From Cycas panzhihuaensis (lineage: Eukaryota; Cycadophyta), in the NCBI GenBank assembly GCA_023213395.1, contig CM041465.1, positions 243,915,741 to 243,979,740 on the forward strand: a stretch of 64,000 nt of DNA. The letters run 5' to 3'. Position 1 is the first letter of the stretch; every line of letters begins with the position of its first letter. Under the pieces are notes generated by a model. The model worked only from the letters and a program-made list of their open reading frames with translations, was not told the DNA's origin and made no database searches. This document shows positions 1 through 11,580 of this stretch, one piece after another. The position numbers and the translations under genes were made by a program.

Positions 1-2310
1 CCCTCTAAGCTTGACCCCTCTCCACATGAAATGTGGTATGGACAAACCCCCTTTATCTCCCACTTCAGAATTTTTGGCTCTACTTGTTATGCTCATATTT
101 TATAAGAACATAGAAATAAGCCCCAAGATAGAGCCATCAAAGGCATCTTTGTCGGATACCCTATGGACAAAAAGGGATACAAGGTTTTTATACCTTCAGA
201 GCATAAAATCATCATCACTAGAGATGTTATCTTTGTAGAGACTGAAGATCAATTACTTAGACTTGACTCTAAGACACCTTTATATTGATTTAATGATGCC
301 ACTGAATTTGATGTCCAAATTCTAAATTTTAGGGGGGGAGATGCTAAACAGTTACTCAAAATCTTAGAATCTAACAATAGAGCCTTAGAGGATACAAGAT
401 GTGACTCTAAGCCAATTTGTACACATCCAGCACCATCATTTATGAACAACCAAGTTGACAAAGGTAAAGCCATAGCAGAAGGATCATCTTCTCCAACATC
501 TATGGTTGGCCCATCTTCTCCAGCATCATCAACTTCCTCTGTGCCAAATATTTCACATGATCCTTTTTAGGATCAAAATAAAGATCAAGAGGTTATGGAA
601 ATAAAAACCCCATTCCCAACTTGAGGATTTCGTGAAGCCTACCAGCTACACAAGGACATGCGACCAGATGAGGTAGGCAAAACTGGCACTAGAAGTACCC
701 ATAGAGCAAGGATGCATGAATCACTTTTTGTTGAGCTTGAACCAATAGAACTGCATCTTGGTCTTAATGAAGAGCCCCTAACATACCAAGAAGTTGTAAA
801 GCATACAGCTTGGAGAAATTCCATGAATGAAGAGTATCAATCTCTTATTAAGAACGGTACATGGGAGCTTGTTGATCTACCACTTAGAAGAAAGGTAGTT
901 CAAAATAAATGAGTGTTCAAAAACAAGTATAGATCAGATGGTACCCTAGAAAAACATAAGGTGAGGTTGGTAGCAAAAGGATTCATGCAAAGGGAAGACA
1001 CTAACTACACTGAAATATTTACTTCTACAACCAAGTGGCCTACAATCAGAACTCTTATAGCCTTGGCTACTCAACAGGGTTAGAAAATCCACCAACTTGA
1101 TGTTAAGACTGCATTTCTCAATGGGGACCTTAAAGAAGAAATTTACATGGCTCAACTAGAAGGATATAAGATTGATGGCCAGGAGCATAAAGTTTGCAGG
1201 CTTAAAAAGTCCTTGTATGGCTAAAGCAAGCCCCTCGTGCTTGGTTTACCAAGTTGTCTGAAAGAATGAGGCAACTTGGATATGAGGTTTGTGACTATTA
1301 AGATATTAATGCAACATTATTCATCAAGCGCCAAAATGATAAAGTCACTTACCTCTTAATCTTTGTGGATGACATGCTCATAACGGGGAATAGTGAACAG
1401 GTAGTCAGCTAGCTGAAGAAGGACCTTGCTAAAACTTTTAAATTATCTGACCTCAGGTTGATGAAATATTACTTAGGAATTGAAGTAACTTAAAAGGATG
1501 GTAAAATCATTCTCTCCCAAGAAAAATATATCAATGATCTTCTGACAAAGTTTTAGTTGGAAGGTGCTCGACCAGTGGATACACCTATGGAGCCTAATAT
1601 TAAACTCTCAGTTGATGGTGATAATAGGGAGGTAGACACAATACTCTATAGGCAACTTGTAGGTAGTCTCATCTATACTACCAACACAAGGCTAGATATT
1701 GCACACTCTGTCTGCATTCTTACAAGATTCATGACAAATCCTAAGCAGAATCATTGGTAAGCTACAATACGAGTGTTGAGGTACCTAAAGATGACTAGAA
1801 AATATGGTCTATTATATGAACCCAATGCAGAATTTAAACTTTATTCATACACAGACTTAGACTTTATTGGAGATAAAGACACAAGAAGATCTACATCTAG
1901 GTACATAACATTTCTTAGAACAGCACCAATATCATGGAGATCCAGACGGTAGAAGATAGTTGTAGACTCAACTGCCGAAGTTGAGTACATTGCTACTTCT
2001 GAGACAAGCAAAGAGGTGATATGGCTTATAAAATTATTGAATACATTAAATGCCACCAAAACAAGTTCTACTAGCTTACATGTAGATAATTAATCTATAA
2101 TCCAGATGGCTAAAAATCCTGTATTTCATGATCATACCAAACATATAAGTACAAAAGTCCATAGGATTAGAGAACTAGTTCATGATGGCATAATTCAAAT
2201 GGAGTACTGCTCCACAGCAGATCAAGTGGTCGATATCTTCACCAAACCACTGAAGAGGGTGAAGTTTGAATAGTTCTGAAAGTAACTTGGCCTTAGGGCC
2301 TCCATCTCTA
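1..2310 (+). pseudogene. Decayed copia pol of element D: integrase C-terminus, reverse transcriptase, RNase H
   Basis: The reading starts in the region after the integrase core (WYGQTP, then FRIFGSTCYAHI, about 30-100). The reverse transcriptase follows: the entry motif around W-RNSMNEEYQSLIKNGTWELV (about 810-870), [12 protein letters not shown] (about 1095-1130), and the catalytic loop FVDDM at 1362-1376. RNase H begins near 1845 (YTDLDFIGDKDTRRSTS) and ends with the typical VDIFTKPLKRVKFE near 2230-2270. There are numerous stops and some frame changes, so the product is dead. Stops such as the TAG in the KSLYG motif fall where the family has Gln or Trp. Element class is certain; lineage within copia is not assigned. 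Confidence 0.88.
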
Positions 2311-2349
2311 ACTGATTGAAGGAGATGACAATAGGACCATCATACTTTG

Positions 2350-2505
2350 TCTCATTCGTGAAAACCCCTTGTAGGCACGGAAGGACAAGAGCAAGTCTAT
2401 GTTCTATCCCATTCGTGAAAACCCCATGTGGGCACGAAAGGATAAGGGTTGTATCATTTTAGAAAATCAGAACCTGTGAAAACCTAAAAGGGCATGGGGG
2501 ATAAC
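2350..2505 (+). repeat. Three imperfect direct repeats in the 3' UTR of element D
   Basis: A unit built around CATTCGTGAAAACCCC followed about 10 bases later by GGGCACGAAAGGA-like sequence occurs near 2353 and 2410, and a degraded third copy (CCTGTGAAAACC, then GGGCATGG) near 2473. The spacing is roughly 60 bases. It lies between the end of RNase H and the polypurine tract, so it is element-internal non-coding sequence. Function unknown. Confidence 0.6.
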
Positions 2506-2738
2506 CAAATGGTATATAGGGACTTAGTAGATTTTAGCTACAAAATTCATTATGCTGATTGACTATCTAGCTACATTTAAAAAGTTACTTGAGCCAGGTT
2601 AGTAGATTAGAAAATTTGTGGGTTTTCTTCCCCATGAGGGTTTCCCACAAAAGTTTCATAATAGTTTGCTTTGTAAGAGCCTCAAATGAAGACCTGATAG
2701 GATAGAATAAAATAGGATGAAATGACCTTCTACCATTA

Positions 2739-2748
2739 AGGGGGAGAA
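2739..2748 (+). other. Polypurine tract of element D
   Basis: AAGGGGGAGAA immediately precedes the TG that opens the LTR at 2749. This is the expected plus-strand primer of an LTR retrotransposon and sets the LTR start. Confidence 0.7.
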
Positions 2749-3045
2749 TGAAAAGGGTTAATGGCATAAGGTCATTACATTAGTTGATTATTTCAAAAAA
2801 GGGTCTTAAGTGAACTTTAAATTAGATCACTTAAGTGAAATGCACTTTCATGTGCATTATGTATAATTTCATTTCACCTAACTCTAATGCTCCCTCTCTC
2901 AATATAAAAGTAAAGCTCAATAGAGGAGATTCATTCTTACCTCCCTATTTTGTGAGAGCTACTTTCTTTCTCTCAAGTTTCTCTTACTCCCATGTTTGCC
3001 TTTATGTTTAGTGCATGGAGATGAAGGATAGATCCACTCTTTTCA
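2749..3045 (+). repeat. 3' LTR of element D
   Basis: About 297 bp, beginning TGAAAAGG right after the polypurine tract and ending CTTTTCA where the duplicated block begins. A TATA box lies about 155 bp into it. The 5' LTR is not in the window, so the ends rest on the TG/CA borders, the polypurine tract and the empty site in the second copy of the block. Confidence 0.7.
2903..2910 (+). promoter_or_regulatory. TATA box in the LTR of element D
   Basis: TATAAAAG in the middle of the LTR, preceded by a pyrimidine-rich run (CTCCCTCTCTC). Position and sequence fit the Pol II promoter at the U3/R border of a copia LTR. Confidence 0.5.
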
Positions 3046-3499
3046 TGTCACCTAAGCCATCAAAATCACTCATCATGATATCATTAATCCATGTGATGAA
3101 AATGATAAAGGAAAAAAAAAAATAGTAAATTTGATCCTAGGATATAATTTTTTTAATAAGTCCAAGAAGATATTTAGGCATATTTAATAACTATTTAAAA
3201 TCCATAAATCCTCCTTACCCTAAGGCCCATGGTCATATGAAGTTACCACGTAACCTCTAACCTAGTGTGAGAGGGCCTTAATATTTTTTTAGTGCTTTTT
3301 ATTTTATAAGTATCTAGCTATATGTTTTCTTGAATATTTTAAGCATATGAAGTCCAATTTCAGATTTGCAAGTTACATCAAGAAGTTAATCTAGCCTCCT
3401 TCATAAGAACAGATCATATGAAGTCTTTTAAAACTAATTACTTATAAAAAAAATAAGCTCAAAGTGAAGTGAAATTTTAAAATGAGTACCATTTAGATA

Positions 3500-3504
3500 G
3501 TTCT
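3500..3504. other. Target-site duplication of G1, left
   Basis: GTTCT immediately left of the LTR; identical to 10880-10884. Confidence 0.85.
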
Positions 3505-3893
3505 TATTAAATACTTTAGGGTCTATAATATCATATGATTTGATCAAAATATTAAGTAGATTAACAGTAATATGTAATAAAAATAAGTAAAATAAATAAG
3601 AAAATTCAAATGGATAAAGTATGGGCGGATTTATCATCATGTAGAGCTCTATTTGGGTAGAGCTTTTGTATTAATCACACTTCGACATATAATGCAGCGG
3701 TATGGGCCTTAATCTATAGGCAACCTACCAATAATTTAAGAAATATAATTGGTTGACTAAGTGATAAATAAGGCAGACCCAACTAGTTTATATAATGACA
3801 TTAAATTACAACAAGGGTCACCTTAATATTATAATATGTATATAAGAAATATATATTTATATAAAATGAAGTCGATATTGTAATGTTTTAACA
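3505..3893 (-). repeat. 3' LTR of G1
   Basis: 389 bp; on the minus strand it opens TGTTAAAACATT and closes ATTTAATA. It aligns along its length with 10500-10879, and even better with the left LTR of G2 (21245-21631). Confidence 0.92.
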
Positions 3894-5486
3894 CTCTCTC
3901 TTAATAGCAGCTTTATTCCTTTAGATGCCAAGGTCATGTTTAAACCATTCAAACTTTGGTTTACCAAGTGCTTTAGTGAAGATGTCTGTAACCTAGTCTT
4001 TACTTAGATGGTAAATGAGATCAACTTCTCCATTCTAGACATGTTCATAGATGAAGTGGTGATGGACCTCAATGTACTTAGTTCTATCATGGAATATAGG
4101 ATTCTTTGTCATCTTCAACATACTTTGCTTATTATAATAAATGATGGTGGATGCATGTTGTTAAAGTCTAAGCACGGAGAGAATCCTTCTAAGCCAAATC
4201 AACTTGGTTATAGCATGGATAGTTACTTTCTATTATTCTTTGGTGGAGAAAAGGATGATATTTGGCTACTTCTTATAGCTTCATAAGATTACAGTTAAGT
4301 TCATGTTAAAGTAATAGCCTAAGGTTGAGTGATGAGTATCTTGGTAACCTACCCATTTAACATCTATATGTCCCTTAAGATAAGGAAGTTAGTTTGGTTG
4401 TACTCAAAGCCAAACTAATGTGTTCCACGAATATATTTGAGAATCCTCGTGGAAGCTCTCCAATGAGATACTTTTGGTTGTGACATATACCTAGAATAGA
4501 TCCCTACTATATATGAGATGTTTGAATGAGTGTGGGTGAGATAGATGAGGCTCCCAACTAACTAGTAATAAAGTAGGATCAAAAGGCTTTCCTTGTTCGT
4601 CCAGGATTGGCATGGTTCCTCTCTCTATAGGAATTAGTGTTGGCTTGCATTTTGTCATCCTAAATATTTCTAAGAGCTCATGAGCATACTTCATTTGAGT
4701 AAGGAAGATGTATCCTAGTTCTTTCTAAACTTTAATTCCAAGGAAGTAGTAGAGAAACTCAAGATCTATCATCTCAAAGTTGCTTTTCAATTCTGATTGA
4801 AGCCAAACAATGCCATTTATGTCATTATCAATGATTATAAGATTGTCCACATAGAGAACTATGATTATGATTAAGTTATCTCTAACCCGAATGTAGAGAT
4901 TTATGTTAGAGGATGAATGATTAAATCCATGTTAGTTAAGAAAGGCATCTATCTTTACATACCAGGTATGTGGTGCCTAGTTGAATCCATAAAGGGCTTT
5001 CTTGAGTCTATAAACTAAGTGTTCTTATCCTAGAACATCGTAGTTAGGGGATTATTTTAAGAAAGCCTCTTCTTTGAGCTCTCCATTGAGGAAAACACTC
5101 TTCACATCCATTGGGTAAATATGCCATCTGAATTGGGCTTCTAAGGACATAACCAAATAGAATGTGGTCATGTTGGCTACACATGTAAAGGTCTCATCAT
5201 AGTCAATTCCCTCCTATTATTTGAAACCTCTTGCTACAAGGCAAGCTTTATAATGCTCTATAGTGCCATCTACATGGAAGTTTATCTTATACAACCATCT
5301 ATAATCAATTGCTTTCTTCCCAAGTGGTAATTTAATTAGCTCCCAAGTGTCAATTTTTATAATAGAATTCATTTCTTCATCCATAACTACTTTCCACATT
5401 TGGCCTTTGATTGCATCCTCAAATGTGGAATGCTCAAGTGATTCAAGGACACATGCTAATAAGGCAAAGTTTGTGGAATGTCTCAT
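3894..5486 (-). pseudogene. Copia reverse transcriptase and RNase H of G1
   Basis: On the minus strand, reverse transcriptase starts near 5486: KGQMWKVVMDEEMNSI, then DTWELIKLPLGKKAI, YRWLYKI, and LDVK-type MDVKSVFLNGEL near 5110-5070. The catalytic loop reads YVDN in place of YVDD near 4855. RNase H follows (VGYQDTHHSTLGYYF near 4320) and ends FHDRTKYIEVHHHF and TDIFTKALGKPKFE near 4010-3940, directly before the 3' LTR. Several in-frame stops. The stretch 5487-5820 is the degraded linker between integrase and reverse transcriptase. Confidence 0.88.
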
Positions 5487-5819
5487 TTTATATGGCTTTT
5501 TGATAGCTATAAGAGGAGGACCATCATTTAAGAGCTATTATACCCACTTAAGAGGTGGCTAAAAGCTAGTGGATTCCACTTAAAGATCATCAACTGAAAT
5601 TAGAGGCAAGGTTGGGTTTGCTTGAGTGGATGATGTAGATGCTACTAGAATTAAAGAGGGACCTAGAGTGTAGGAGGAGATTGGTACTAGTAGCTCTAGA
5701 ATTTATCCAAGAGTCACTTGAGATGTACCAACTTCTTCTACTACTATAATTTGAGGTTGAGGTGGATGTAGGTCCTATGAATCTTCTATAAATATTACAT
5801 CTTATGTGGTATAAGCATG

Positions 5820-6680
5820 GTTCCAAAACATGTTAAACATTTTATAGGATTTACAATCATGTACATAGCCAAGGAAGATGCATTTTAAGCTCTTATCATC
5901 GAAGCTTCTTTCTGTTGTCCTTTGGAACATATCTTCAGATGTATTACTCATGGTTTTTTATCTAGCCAAGCTTCTTCTTGCAACTATGGGACTTATGTTA
6001 TTTAGGTAAGTAGTTAAGGTAATAGCATCGACCCAAAATTTGGTGGTAAGATTCATAGCACTAAGCATGGATTTTCCTTTGTTTATTAATGTTTGATTCA
6101 TTCTTTTAGCTACATCATTTTATTAAGATATAAGGGAGCTGATAATTGATATTATATGCCATGTTCCTTACAAAAAATATTGAACTAATTTAAGACATAT
6201 TCACCACTATTATCAGATCTAAGAATCTTTATTATCATTCCACTTTCATTTTCTATCATAGCTTTAAACTCTTTAAATTTATTTAGAGCTTGATATTTAT
6301 TTCTCAAGAAATAGACCCACACTTTTCTTGAGAAGCCATCCATAAATGTGATGAAATACCAGCTTCCATTGAGTGATTAGATAGACTTGGACCCATAAAT
6401 ATCTGCATGGACCAACTCTAATGGTGTTGAGGCTCTCCATACATTCTTAGAAGGAAATTTTTCTCTTTACTACTTTCCCTTTAGATAAGCCTCACATGTT
6501 GTTGTATCTCTTAATTTTAGGTAAACCATATACCATTCGGATCCTGGACATGAGGTTCAAACTTTGTATATTTAAATGACCTAGGCATTGATGCCATAGA
6601 TAGTCTTTGGAGCTATTTGAGATGGCACTATCCTTTATATAGGAGCATTCACCTAGTTCTTATATGTAAAGGGACTCTTC
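5820..6680 (-). pseudogene. Copia GAG-pre-integrase and integrase core of G1
   Basis: On the minus strand LWHQCLGHLNIQSL (near 6610-6560) is the GAG-pre-integrase zinc-binding region. The integrase core follows: ELVHADIYG (near 6400) supplies the first catalytic Asp, ILRSDNSGEY (near 6210) the second. The position of the catalytic Glu reads VAKRMNQ (near 6100), that is Lys instead of Glu; the same change is in G2. Further stops disrupt the rest. The element could not have integrated with this protein. Confidence 0.85.
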
Positions 6681-6848
6681 ATTAATTATATCCTTTCCCT
6701 TATTAGGTTAAGTTGTGTTAGCCATTGAACAATATTCATTTTATGGAGTAGTGGTAAGAGGTGCATTATCCAACCTATATAATCCACCATCTTCATGTCC
6801 TATGGCCATAAGTTTTCCTATTACATAGTTTATGATTCTACAAATTCC

Positions 6849-7140
6849 CTAGCTAAAGAGGACATCTAAATTCTTCTTATCTATTTTGTTGATGAAAAGT
6901 AGGTTTATCTTTATACCAAGTATAAGGAACACATTACTAATGTAGTGCTTGATATTAAAGTTCTTCAATGTTATTGGTACCCTACCAATTTTGGTCACAT
7001 CATAAGTTAAATTATCCCCAAATATGATAGTCTGAGTATTGATAGGGTGGGTCTCTTCCAAAATCTTTTCTAAACTAGTCATGTGTCTTGTTGCACTAGA
7101 GTTAAGAAGTCAAGTAGTCTCATTAAGCTGAGATTAAAGT
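6849..7140 (-). pseudogene. Copia aspartic protease C-terminal part of G1
   Basis: An open 77-codon stretch (6849-7082, minus) reads IFGDNLTYDVTKIGRVPI, then HYISNVFLILGIKINLLF. This is the conserved second half of the copia protease (gauging the G-D-N, I-G, and V-L-x-x-P-G-I-x-x-N-L-L positions). The active-site DSGA-type motif just upstream is degraded (near 7100 the reading is NSSATRHM-like). It continues into the GAG-pre-integrase on its 3' side. Confidence 0.75.
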
Positions 7141-8537
7141 GCTATAAAGAATAGGTTATAGGAGGAGTCCTAATTGTATCCCATGTTGCCTCCTTATTGT
7201 TGATTATTCTATTAGTTCCTTTAATTTCTATTGGGGAACTATTACTTATTATGAGGTCTTTATCTATAAGAAGGTTTAGGATTCTAATTCTGTTAGTAGA
7301 ATTGGTCTTGTGGTTGGTATGATAACCCTCCTTATGCATAATAAGGGCCTCCATGCTATTGAATAAGGCCATCTTTTTTATAATAAGGGCCTTCTTAATG
7401 TAAAATAGGGCCTCCTTATTGTGAGAAGGGGGCTCCTTATGGACGGCATGGTCCTCTTTATTGATATCATTATCTTTATTGAGAGTAACTCAGACCTCTT
7501 TAATGGTATGAGAGTGCTCCTTATTAATAGAGTGAGGTTGGTTGTTGATAATATAGCCCATATGATTGGCTCCCTTAGTTCTATAAAAGTTGCAAATCAG
7601 ATTGTTATCTCTAACATTCAATAGTAAGATATTTAGTTTTACCATAATAAAGGCAAGTGGTATTTGGTCTACCCTATTGATTCTTTTAAGGTTGTCCCTA
7701 TGGTTGGTGCTAAGACTATTGAGGTTGCTGACTTAGACTGGAGAAGGAGATGCCAATTAGATATTATTGCTATTGAGTTGGTGACTGATGTGGCTCTTGA
7801 GATATGGTAAGAGAGTCCAAGTATTAAGCTAGATCTTAGTGTTGGCTAAGTTGTTGTGTTGCTTTATTGATAATCTTTCCATTTTCTGAGTTTCTAGCTA
7901 TAAAGGCAAAAATTGAGTTAGATGTGGATGTCACTCTAAGTCGGTTGAGTATATTCTCCTCTCATAATAAGAGCCCCTCAAAAGTTATAAAATCCATCTT
8001 AGAATAATTATTATGTAACTTGGAAATAAAAGAATTGTATTCTATAAGTAGAATGTTTATGATTCTAGAGATCAAATCATAGTCGAAGTGTAGCTCACCA
8101 AGGATAATTAACCGATTATTAATTATTTTGACTTTAATTAAATGGTTAGTAATATTTTTGACAAAAGGCATTAAAAATATATGGGCTTTGAGTGTTAAGA
8201 ATCTAGATTTATCTTTTTTATCATAGAGGGCATAAAGTATAGTCCATGCCTTATGAGATGTTTAAGTAGTCTCAATATTTTGGTCCACTTATTCTTTAAT
8301 TGCTAAGTAGAGGAAGGATAAGACAAGGTTATCCTTAACTTTGAAGTTTGTTAAGGAAATAGAATCTAGTAGGATTATTTTGGTAGAATCATTAGGTTCT
8401 TCTGTAGGTATATGAAGGGATATGTCCCTATTAACATAGGCCCAAAATTCATTCATGATGAACAAGTTCTTAACTTGTTTCTTCCATGGTATAAAGTTAT
8501 TAATGCAATTAAGTTTAATGTTATTGGAAAGAAGCAT
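7141..8537 (-). pseudogene. Copia gag of G1
   Basis: Starts on the minus strand at the ATG at 8537 (MLLSNNIKLNCINNFIPWKK). The N-terminal region has the gag pattern of a Trp-Lys pair followed by a W-Y helix (NEFWAYVN), then SHKAWTILYALYDKKDKSRF and a downstream helix block ending at 7962. The C-terminal third (7141-7800), where a zinc knuckle should be, is too decayed to read. One stop near 8289 and others follow. Copy 2 has the equivalent at 48189-46800. Confidence 0.75.
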
Positions 8538-10487
8538 TTATGATGTCATATTTTAAAGTTTCTTTTTTGTCTTTAAAAGTTATGTTGTTGGGTACTAATC
8601 TACTTAAGGGGCTACTAAACTAGGATTCTAAATTTTAAGGATCTCTAGGAAAGTTCTCAGTTACTATCATGTCTAGTTGTGCCTTCTCACAAGTGGTAAA
8701 CTAGGGACCTGATATACTAGTACATGAACTCAAAGGCTTGATATGCATTAGTACATAGGCTACAAAGAAGGTCTAAGACACCCCCAATTTATTTCCCCAC
8801 CTACACCAAACTTATGCTCAATGATAGATCTAGTGGTCAAAACATATCTAACCAAGGCACTCACCCCCTTTGAGTCTAGTCTAGTCTTTAAACTCTAAAA
8901 TGAAAGGGTGTACACCTTAGTCTATCACCTAGTATACTTGATAGTTAATGGTTTTCTCAATAAATTAGAGTATACCAATGACATATGTGGGGTGGTAACT
9001 TTAGGGGTCATAATCATTCCCCTTTCAAGGCTAAAAATGGGAGATTTAATTCAAAAATTATCCTTTTAATGTGAAATTTTATTTTTTAAGTTGATTTTCT
9101 TATAAGAATAAGGTTCATTTTTAGTAAAAAACTAAAATAAAGATGAAACAAAGGAAATTGAAATGACAAAGATAGGTTTAGAAAACTCTTTGATGGGTCA
9201 AGCTCAAGAGAGAACTTTGTCAACCTTCTAAGAGTAACACCTACATAAGAAATAATACCATACACTTATTAGCCTTAAAAAAATAAAATTAAATAATTGA
9301 ACAAAGATTAGCCACAACCTAAATTAGCACAAAAACTTTAAGAAAGCTGAAATAAGCATTTAAAATTTAAGAAAAAGGCTCAAAAAGCTTAAACACTAAG
9401 GCTAACTTTAGTAGCTTATATCTTCATTAAATTAACTCCAAATTTGACCAAATTAGATCCTAAATTATAGACCTCTAGATCTACTTTTTGACAGTCTAAA
9501 TGGTTTACAAATTAGACCTACGGTTGTTGAGATATGGTTGAAATACTATAGGGACCTTTTTATGTCAAAAATCAAATGAAGATGGGCTTAAGCCCCTTCT
9601 GAAACTAGCCCATGTTCACTTGTTGATTACATGTAACCAACTATTAATGTAGCTAAGGGGCTTATGGACTTACAACTATATCAAATGCAACTTAATATCT
9701 TTTTTAAAGTATAAAAAAGATTAAATCTAGTTAAACAATTTTTGAGGTCCATCCTTTAGACCAAAAAATAAGTTATATGAGATTAAATGTGACCATTAAA
9801 GAGGGCTACAGGCTAGATTTGAACTTAAAATCAAATATAGTTTGATTTAATTTAATTATAGTTCAAAGTGTAATGAAATATTAGAAGATTTTCATGAAAA
9901 TTTTACCATAAGACCTGCACATGAGGCATGCAACCCATGTGGAGGTACAAGAGCTTTAAAACCACTCAAACAATCACTAAATGATATAAAATCATAGAGG
10001 GAGGTGTGCAATAGCCAAGAAAAGCTAATAGATTGGTTATTTAGGAGAAATAGACTCCGTACAAATATAACAAAGCTATAAAAATCTGGGGGGCATGTAA
10101 GCCAAATAGAGATAGAATAAGACTAAAACAGCCTTAGATCAAACTAAATCTCTTCTAGTAGGCAAGAGAAAAAGGTGCATGGCTACTACAAGGAAAAATA
10201 ATACTTTAGGAAGGAGAAATGTGTAATTCTAGAGTTGGAATAGTGAAGAAAAAGTCTTTTCCTTCTATTTTTCTTCAACAAACTAGAGCGACACCCCATA
10301 TGTAAGTAAACAAGCTTGTAATTTGCTATATGCGATTGGTATCCACTAGAAACTACTGCATTTCATGTCAATGCTATAAAATATATGAATCTTTTAAGAG
10401 AAACCTAAGAAAATAAGAGTAAACTAGGTGCACAGGCCTCTATTTGTTAGTATCACTCCAATAAATTAATAAATCAAAGTGCAAATG
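8538..10487 (-). other. Long 5' leader of G1, no gene
   Basis: About 1.95 kb between the primer binding site and the gag start. It is AT-rich with stops in all frames; I see no conserved coding segment. It is preserved almost unchanged in G2 (48190-50138). Confidence 0.6.
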
Positions 10488-10499
10488 GCTTTGATACCA
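10488..10499 (-). other. Primer binding site of G1 (initiator tRNA-Met type)
   Basis: On the minus strand TGGTATCAAAGC, one base from the canonical plant initiator tRNA-Met site TGGTATCAGAGC, directly against the 5' LTR. Confidence 0.85.
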
Positions 10500-10879
10500 T
10501 GTTAAATACTTTAGGATCTATAATATCATGTACTTTGATCAAAATATTAAGCAAAATAATAGTAATATACAATAAAAATAAGTAAGACAATTCAAATGGA
10601 CAAAGTACAAATGAATTTGTGACCATGTAGAGCTCTATTTGGGGAGAGCTTCTGTGTTAATCACACTCTAATGTACAATACAATGGTGTGGGGCTTAATT
10701 TATAGGCAATCTACAAATAATTTAAGGAATGTAATTGGTTGACTAAGTGGCAAATGAGGCAGACCTAACTAGTTTATACAATGACATTAAATTACAATAA
10801 GGGTTGTCTTAACATTATAATATGTACATAGGAAATATACATTTACATGAAATAAAGTTGATATTATAATGTTTTAACA
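10500..10879 (-). repeat. 5' LTR of G1
   Basis: 380 bp, matching 3505-3893. In diagnostic positions (for instance the segment around the conserved AGAGCTCTATTTGG) it agrees with the right LTR of G2 rather than with its own left LTR, as expected if the element was already old when the block was duplicated. Confidence 0.92.
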
Positions 10880-10884
10880 GTTCT
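10880..10884. other. Target-site duplication of G1, right
   Basis: GTTCT, identical to 3500-3504. Confidence 0.85.
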
Positions 10885-11300
10885 TCATCACTTTAAGGCA
10901 TATTTATTTGTTATCTTTGGTTCCAAATGATTGAATGTTATATTATTGATGCTTATATACATCTAAATGGGAGAAAAATGTAAAAAATAATCCCATAAGC
11001 TCTAGAGAACCCTATTTTAATTAAAAATTTATAAATAATCATTAGAGAGAGAGAAAGTCATTTTAGTATATTTAAGTCACATCCTACTTTTATATCATGT
11101 TCAAGTTATTATTAGATGTTATTGTAGACATTTTAAGCCCAAAAAGGTATTTGAGAGGCCATAAAGCCCATTTATGATGAGAAGAAGACTAATTTCACTA
11201 TATTTTTAGCCATACATATAAATGTGAGCTATTTTTATAGCTTTTGATGCCAAAGGCATTACACATAATTATATTTAACAAGAGGTGGGACACACACTCC

Positions 11301-11580
11301 TTGTCAATATTCTATGTTTATTTACCCATGCCTAGTTCTATGTTTATTTACCCTTGTCAATATTCAAAATTAATCATTTGTGCTATTAAGAACCCATTAC
11401 AACTATATTATATTAACCCTATTCATCGCGTAGTAATATTTACTCAATTATATGATCTAATTTATGTTATTTTCAATTGATTTATAGTGCATAAATCCAT
11501 CGACTATCCATTATTGACCAAAAACTTTATGTATAGATGAATTTTTCACATAGAGATATATATATTTCAATATTTTGATT
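11301..11580. other. Unassigned AT-rich stretch at the edge of the duplicated block
   Basis: No gene seen. It opens with a short arrangement of two interleaved direct repeats (TTGTCAATATTC twice and TATGTTTATTTACCC twice, 11301-11366). It may be the 5' end of element C1, but no 5' LTR can be recognised. Confidence 0.35.

Larger units (their letters stand above)
1..3045 (+). mobile_element. Partial Ty1/copia retrotransposon D (3' half)
   Basis: The window opens inside the integrase C-terminal part of a copia polyprotein and runs through reverse transcriptase, RNase H, a polypurine tract at about 2739-2748 and a 3' LTR. The 5' LTR, gag and protease lie outside the window. The right edge is sharp: at 3046 the sequence becomes the start of a block repeated at 20787, and that second copy has no D element. 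D therefore appears to have inserted at a site that is still empty in the other copy, with TGTCA (3046-3050) as the expected target-site duplication. The left partner of that duplication is not in the window. Confidence 0.85.
3505..10879 (-). mobile_element. Complete but dead Ty1/copia retrotransposon G1
   Basis: About 7.4 kb, read on the minus strand. LTRs are 3505-3893 (3') and 10500-10879 (5'); the 5-bp target-site duplication GTTCT is at 3500-3504 and 10880-10884; a primer binding site matches initiator tRNA-Met at 10488-10499; a purine run (GAGAGAG on the minus strand) abuts the 3' LTR. Order from the 5' end: long leader, gag, protease, GAG-pre-integrase, integrase, reverse transcriptase, RNase H, which is the Ty1/copia order. 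Every domain has stops or frame breaks. Confidence 0.93.
3046..11300. repeat. Copy 1 of a large duplicated block (partner 20787-50961)
   Basis: The block starts TGTCACCTAAGCCATC and matches 20787 onward at about 93% in sampled stretches. It contains a left flank (3046-3504), a complete minus-strand copia element (3505-10879) and a right flank (10885-11300). Homology stops at 11300/50961. Because non-element flanks on both sides and the target-site duplication are shared, the two copies arose by duplication of a chromosome segment, not by two transpositions. The left flank holds AT-rich sequence with no recognisable gene. Confidence 0.9.
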
